A DNA stretch of 64,000 nucleotides from Candidatus Onthenecus intestinigallinarum. GTDB taxonomy: Bacteria > Bacillota > Clostridia > Christensenellales > Aristaeellaceae. This document shows, in pieces, positions 62,907-64,000 of this stretch. Under the pieces are notes generated by a model, which made no database searches, was not told the origin of the DNA, and was given only the letters and a program-made list of their open reading frames with translations. A program made the translations under genes and the position numbers. The DNA lies in NCBI GenBank assembly GCA_018713325.1, contig DVFJ01000009.1, forward strand, positions 121,752-185,751, given 5' to 3'. The number at the start of each line of letters is the position of its first letter. Within the stretch, counting starts at the first letter, position 1.

Positions 62907-64000
62907 CTATCTCTCCGCCGATGCAAGGGCGGAATTCTCCCCCAGCACCGCCCGGCACAGCCGCCGGACCGCCTGGTCAATCTTCCCCTCCTCCAGGCCG
63001 GAGTAGTTCATCACCAGCACATGGGGCCGCCGGTCCTGGGCAGCAACGTAGTACTGGGAGACAAAGGAGATGCGCAGGTCCTCCTTTTCCGCGTCCCGGA
63101 GAATGTCCTCGTCGGGGCGCTGGGTGTCCAGCTCCATGAGGAAGTGCAGGCCCGCCTGCTCGGCGCTGATCTTCATCTTGTCCGCCAGGGGGGACTGGCG
63201 CAGGGCGGCCAGGAGCTTGTCCCGCACCCCCCGGTAGTGGTTGCGCATGCGGTTGATGTGCTTTTCAAAATACCCCTCGGACAAAAACCGGGCCAGGGTC
63301 ATCTGCTCCAGGCAGGAGACGGTGCCCGAATAAAAGCCCAGGGTGTCATAAAACCGGGTGACCAGGTGCTTGGGCAGCACCAGGTAGCTGATGCGGAAGG
63401 CGGGGGCCAGGCTCTTGGAAAAGGTGTTGATATAAATGACCTTCTCCATCACGTCGATGCTCTGGAGGGTGGGAATGGGCCGGCCGGCCAGGCGGAACTC
63501 ACAGTCATAGTCGTCCTCGATGATGTACCGGTCGGCCCCCTTGGAGGCCCAGCTGAGAAACTCATACCGCCGGCTGACCGGCATGACGATGCCCGTGGGG
63601 AAATGGTGGGAGGGGGTGATGTGGAGGATCTGGGCCCCGCTCTCCTCTAACTTTTCCGGGATGATCCCGTGCTGGTCCATGGGGATGTGGTGGGTGACCA
63701 CGTCGTTCTTCTCATAAATCTTCCCCAGGCGCAGGTAGCCCGGGTCCTCCACGGCGTAGCCCCACCGGCGGCCCAGCAGCTGGATGAGCACACCATATAA
63801 ATACTCTGTCCCCGCCCCCACCACGATCTGCTCCGGGTCGATGCTCATGCCCCGGAACTGGTACAGGTGGTCGGAGATGGCCTGGCGCAGCTGGCGGATG
63901 CCCCCGGCGGAGGTGTCGGTGAGCAGGGTGCCCTCGTCCTCCCCCGCAGTCACATCCCGCAGGAGCTTGACCCAGACGGAAAAGGGAAACATGTCCCGGG
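62907..64000 (-). CDS. MocR-type regulator, aminotransferase part (5' end beyond window)
   Basis: 364 residues of a fold-type I PLP-dependent domain. The Lys that binds PLP is in YINTFSKSLAPAFRISYLV and the PLP Asp in IIEDDYDCEFRLAGRPIP. LLTDTSAGGIRQLRQAISDHL and GAGTEYLYGVLIQLLG match the MocR/PdxR family, whose members have an N-terminal GntR helix-turn-helix; that part would lie just beyond the right edge. It could instead be a stand-alone aminotransferase if no HTH exists there. MocR proteins often regulate pyridoxal phosphate or amino-acid genes. Confidence 0.85.
   Translation of the reverse strand, partial: RDMFPFSVWVKLLRDVTAGEDEGTLLTDTSAGGIRQLRQAISDHLYQFRGMSIDPEQIVVGAGTEYLYGVLIQLLGRRWGYAVEDPGYLRLGKIYEKNDVVTHHIPMDQHGIIPEKLEESGAQILHITPSHHFPTGIVMPVSRRYEFLSWASKGADRYIIEDDYDCEFRLAGRPIPTLQSIDVMEKVIYINTFSKSLAPAFRISYLVLPKHLVTRFYDTLGFYSGTVSCLEQMTLARFLSEGYFEKHINRMRNHYRGVRDKLLAALRQSPLADKMKISAEQAGLHFLMELDTQRPDEDILRDAEKEDLRISFVSQYYVAAQDRRPHVLVMNYSGLEEGKIDQAVRRLCRAVLGENSALASAER

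Overview
This window comes from a GC-rich member of the Clostridia/Firmicutes. The evidence is a CIRCE-controlled groES-groEL operon, a tandem glycine riboswitch ahead of a split-subunit (gcvPA/gcvPB) glycine cleavage operon, and the rplU-prp-rpmA cluster in which L27 carries the Firmicutes N-terminal extension cut by the Prp protease. Strong GGAGG ribosome binding sites, frequent TTG/GTG starts, a two-subunit heterodimeric ABC exporter and an AraR-type GntR/LacI hybrid regulator fit the same picture. Coding density is high and most long reading frames are antisense shadows of real genes. No CRISPR array, insertion sequence, prophage or replication origin was seen.

Layout. 0-5.7 kb: glnS (runs off the left edge), an AraC regulator, a PlsC-like protein, two decayed genes (a cation:proton antiporter and a GNAT acetyltransferase, both with internal deletions), a methyltransferase and tRNA-Leu(CAG). 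5.9-15 kb: sugar utilisation, with a GH78 alpha-L-rhamnosidase, araR, a palindromic AraR-type operator, and an araB-araA-araD-araM operon. 15-20.7 kb: a small coiled-coil protein, an OmpR/HisK two-component pair, and a converging operon of a NEW3-domain surface protein with an ABC-2 transporter. 20.8-24.4 kb: a heterodimeric ABC exporter with one degenerate ATP site. 24.4-33.9 kb: glycine riboswitch, gcvT-gcvH-gcvPA-gcvPB-lplA-lpdA, then a GH4 alpha-galacturonidase and a zinc dehydrogenase. 33.9-41.2 kb: HD hydrolase, polysaccharide deacetylase, neurotransmitter:sodium symporter, rplU-prp-rpmA, DUF554 and an MFS transporter. 41.2-48.4 kb: a VTC / DUF4956 / CotH-LTD cluster, a patatin-fold protein that has lost its nucleophile, and a secreted caspase-fold protein with an EF-hand. 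48.6-57.3 kb: zinc-ribbon protein, mutY-WYL regulator, groESL, a lipoprotein alkaline phosphatase, a YibE/F protein and a second MFS transporter. 57.4-64 kb: hybrid histidine kinase, HD-GYP response regulator, HPt protein, pta, and a MocR-type aminotransferase (runs off the right edge).

How it fits together. The rhamnosidase, arabinose operon and alpha-galacturonidase point to use of plant pectin (rhamnogalacturonan/arabinan) sugars. The glycine operon is unusually self-contained: it brings its own lipoate ligase and lipoamide dehydrogenase. The last 6.3 kb has a clearly different codon style (Ala GCC rather than GCG, Arg CGG, Ser TCC/AGC). The change falls inside the hybrid kinase gene at about 57.65-57.9 kb, which means either horizontal acquisition or a chimeric contig; conclusions that link the two sides should wait for that to be checked.

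The most interesting candidates are the 41-48 kb surface/pseudo-enzyme cluster, the catalytically dead patatin-like protein, the Pho-box-like repeats before the alkaline phosphatase, and the composition break.
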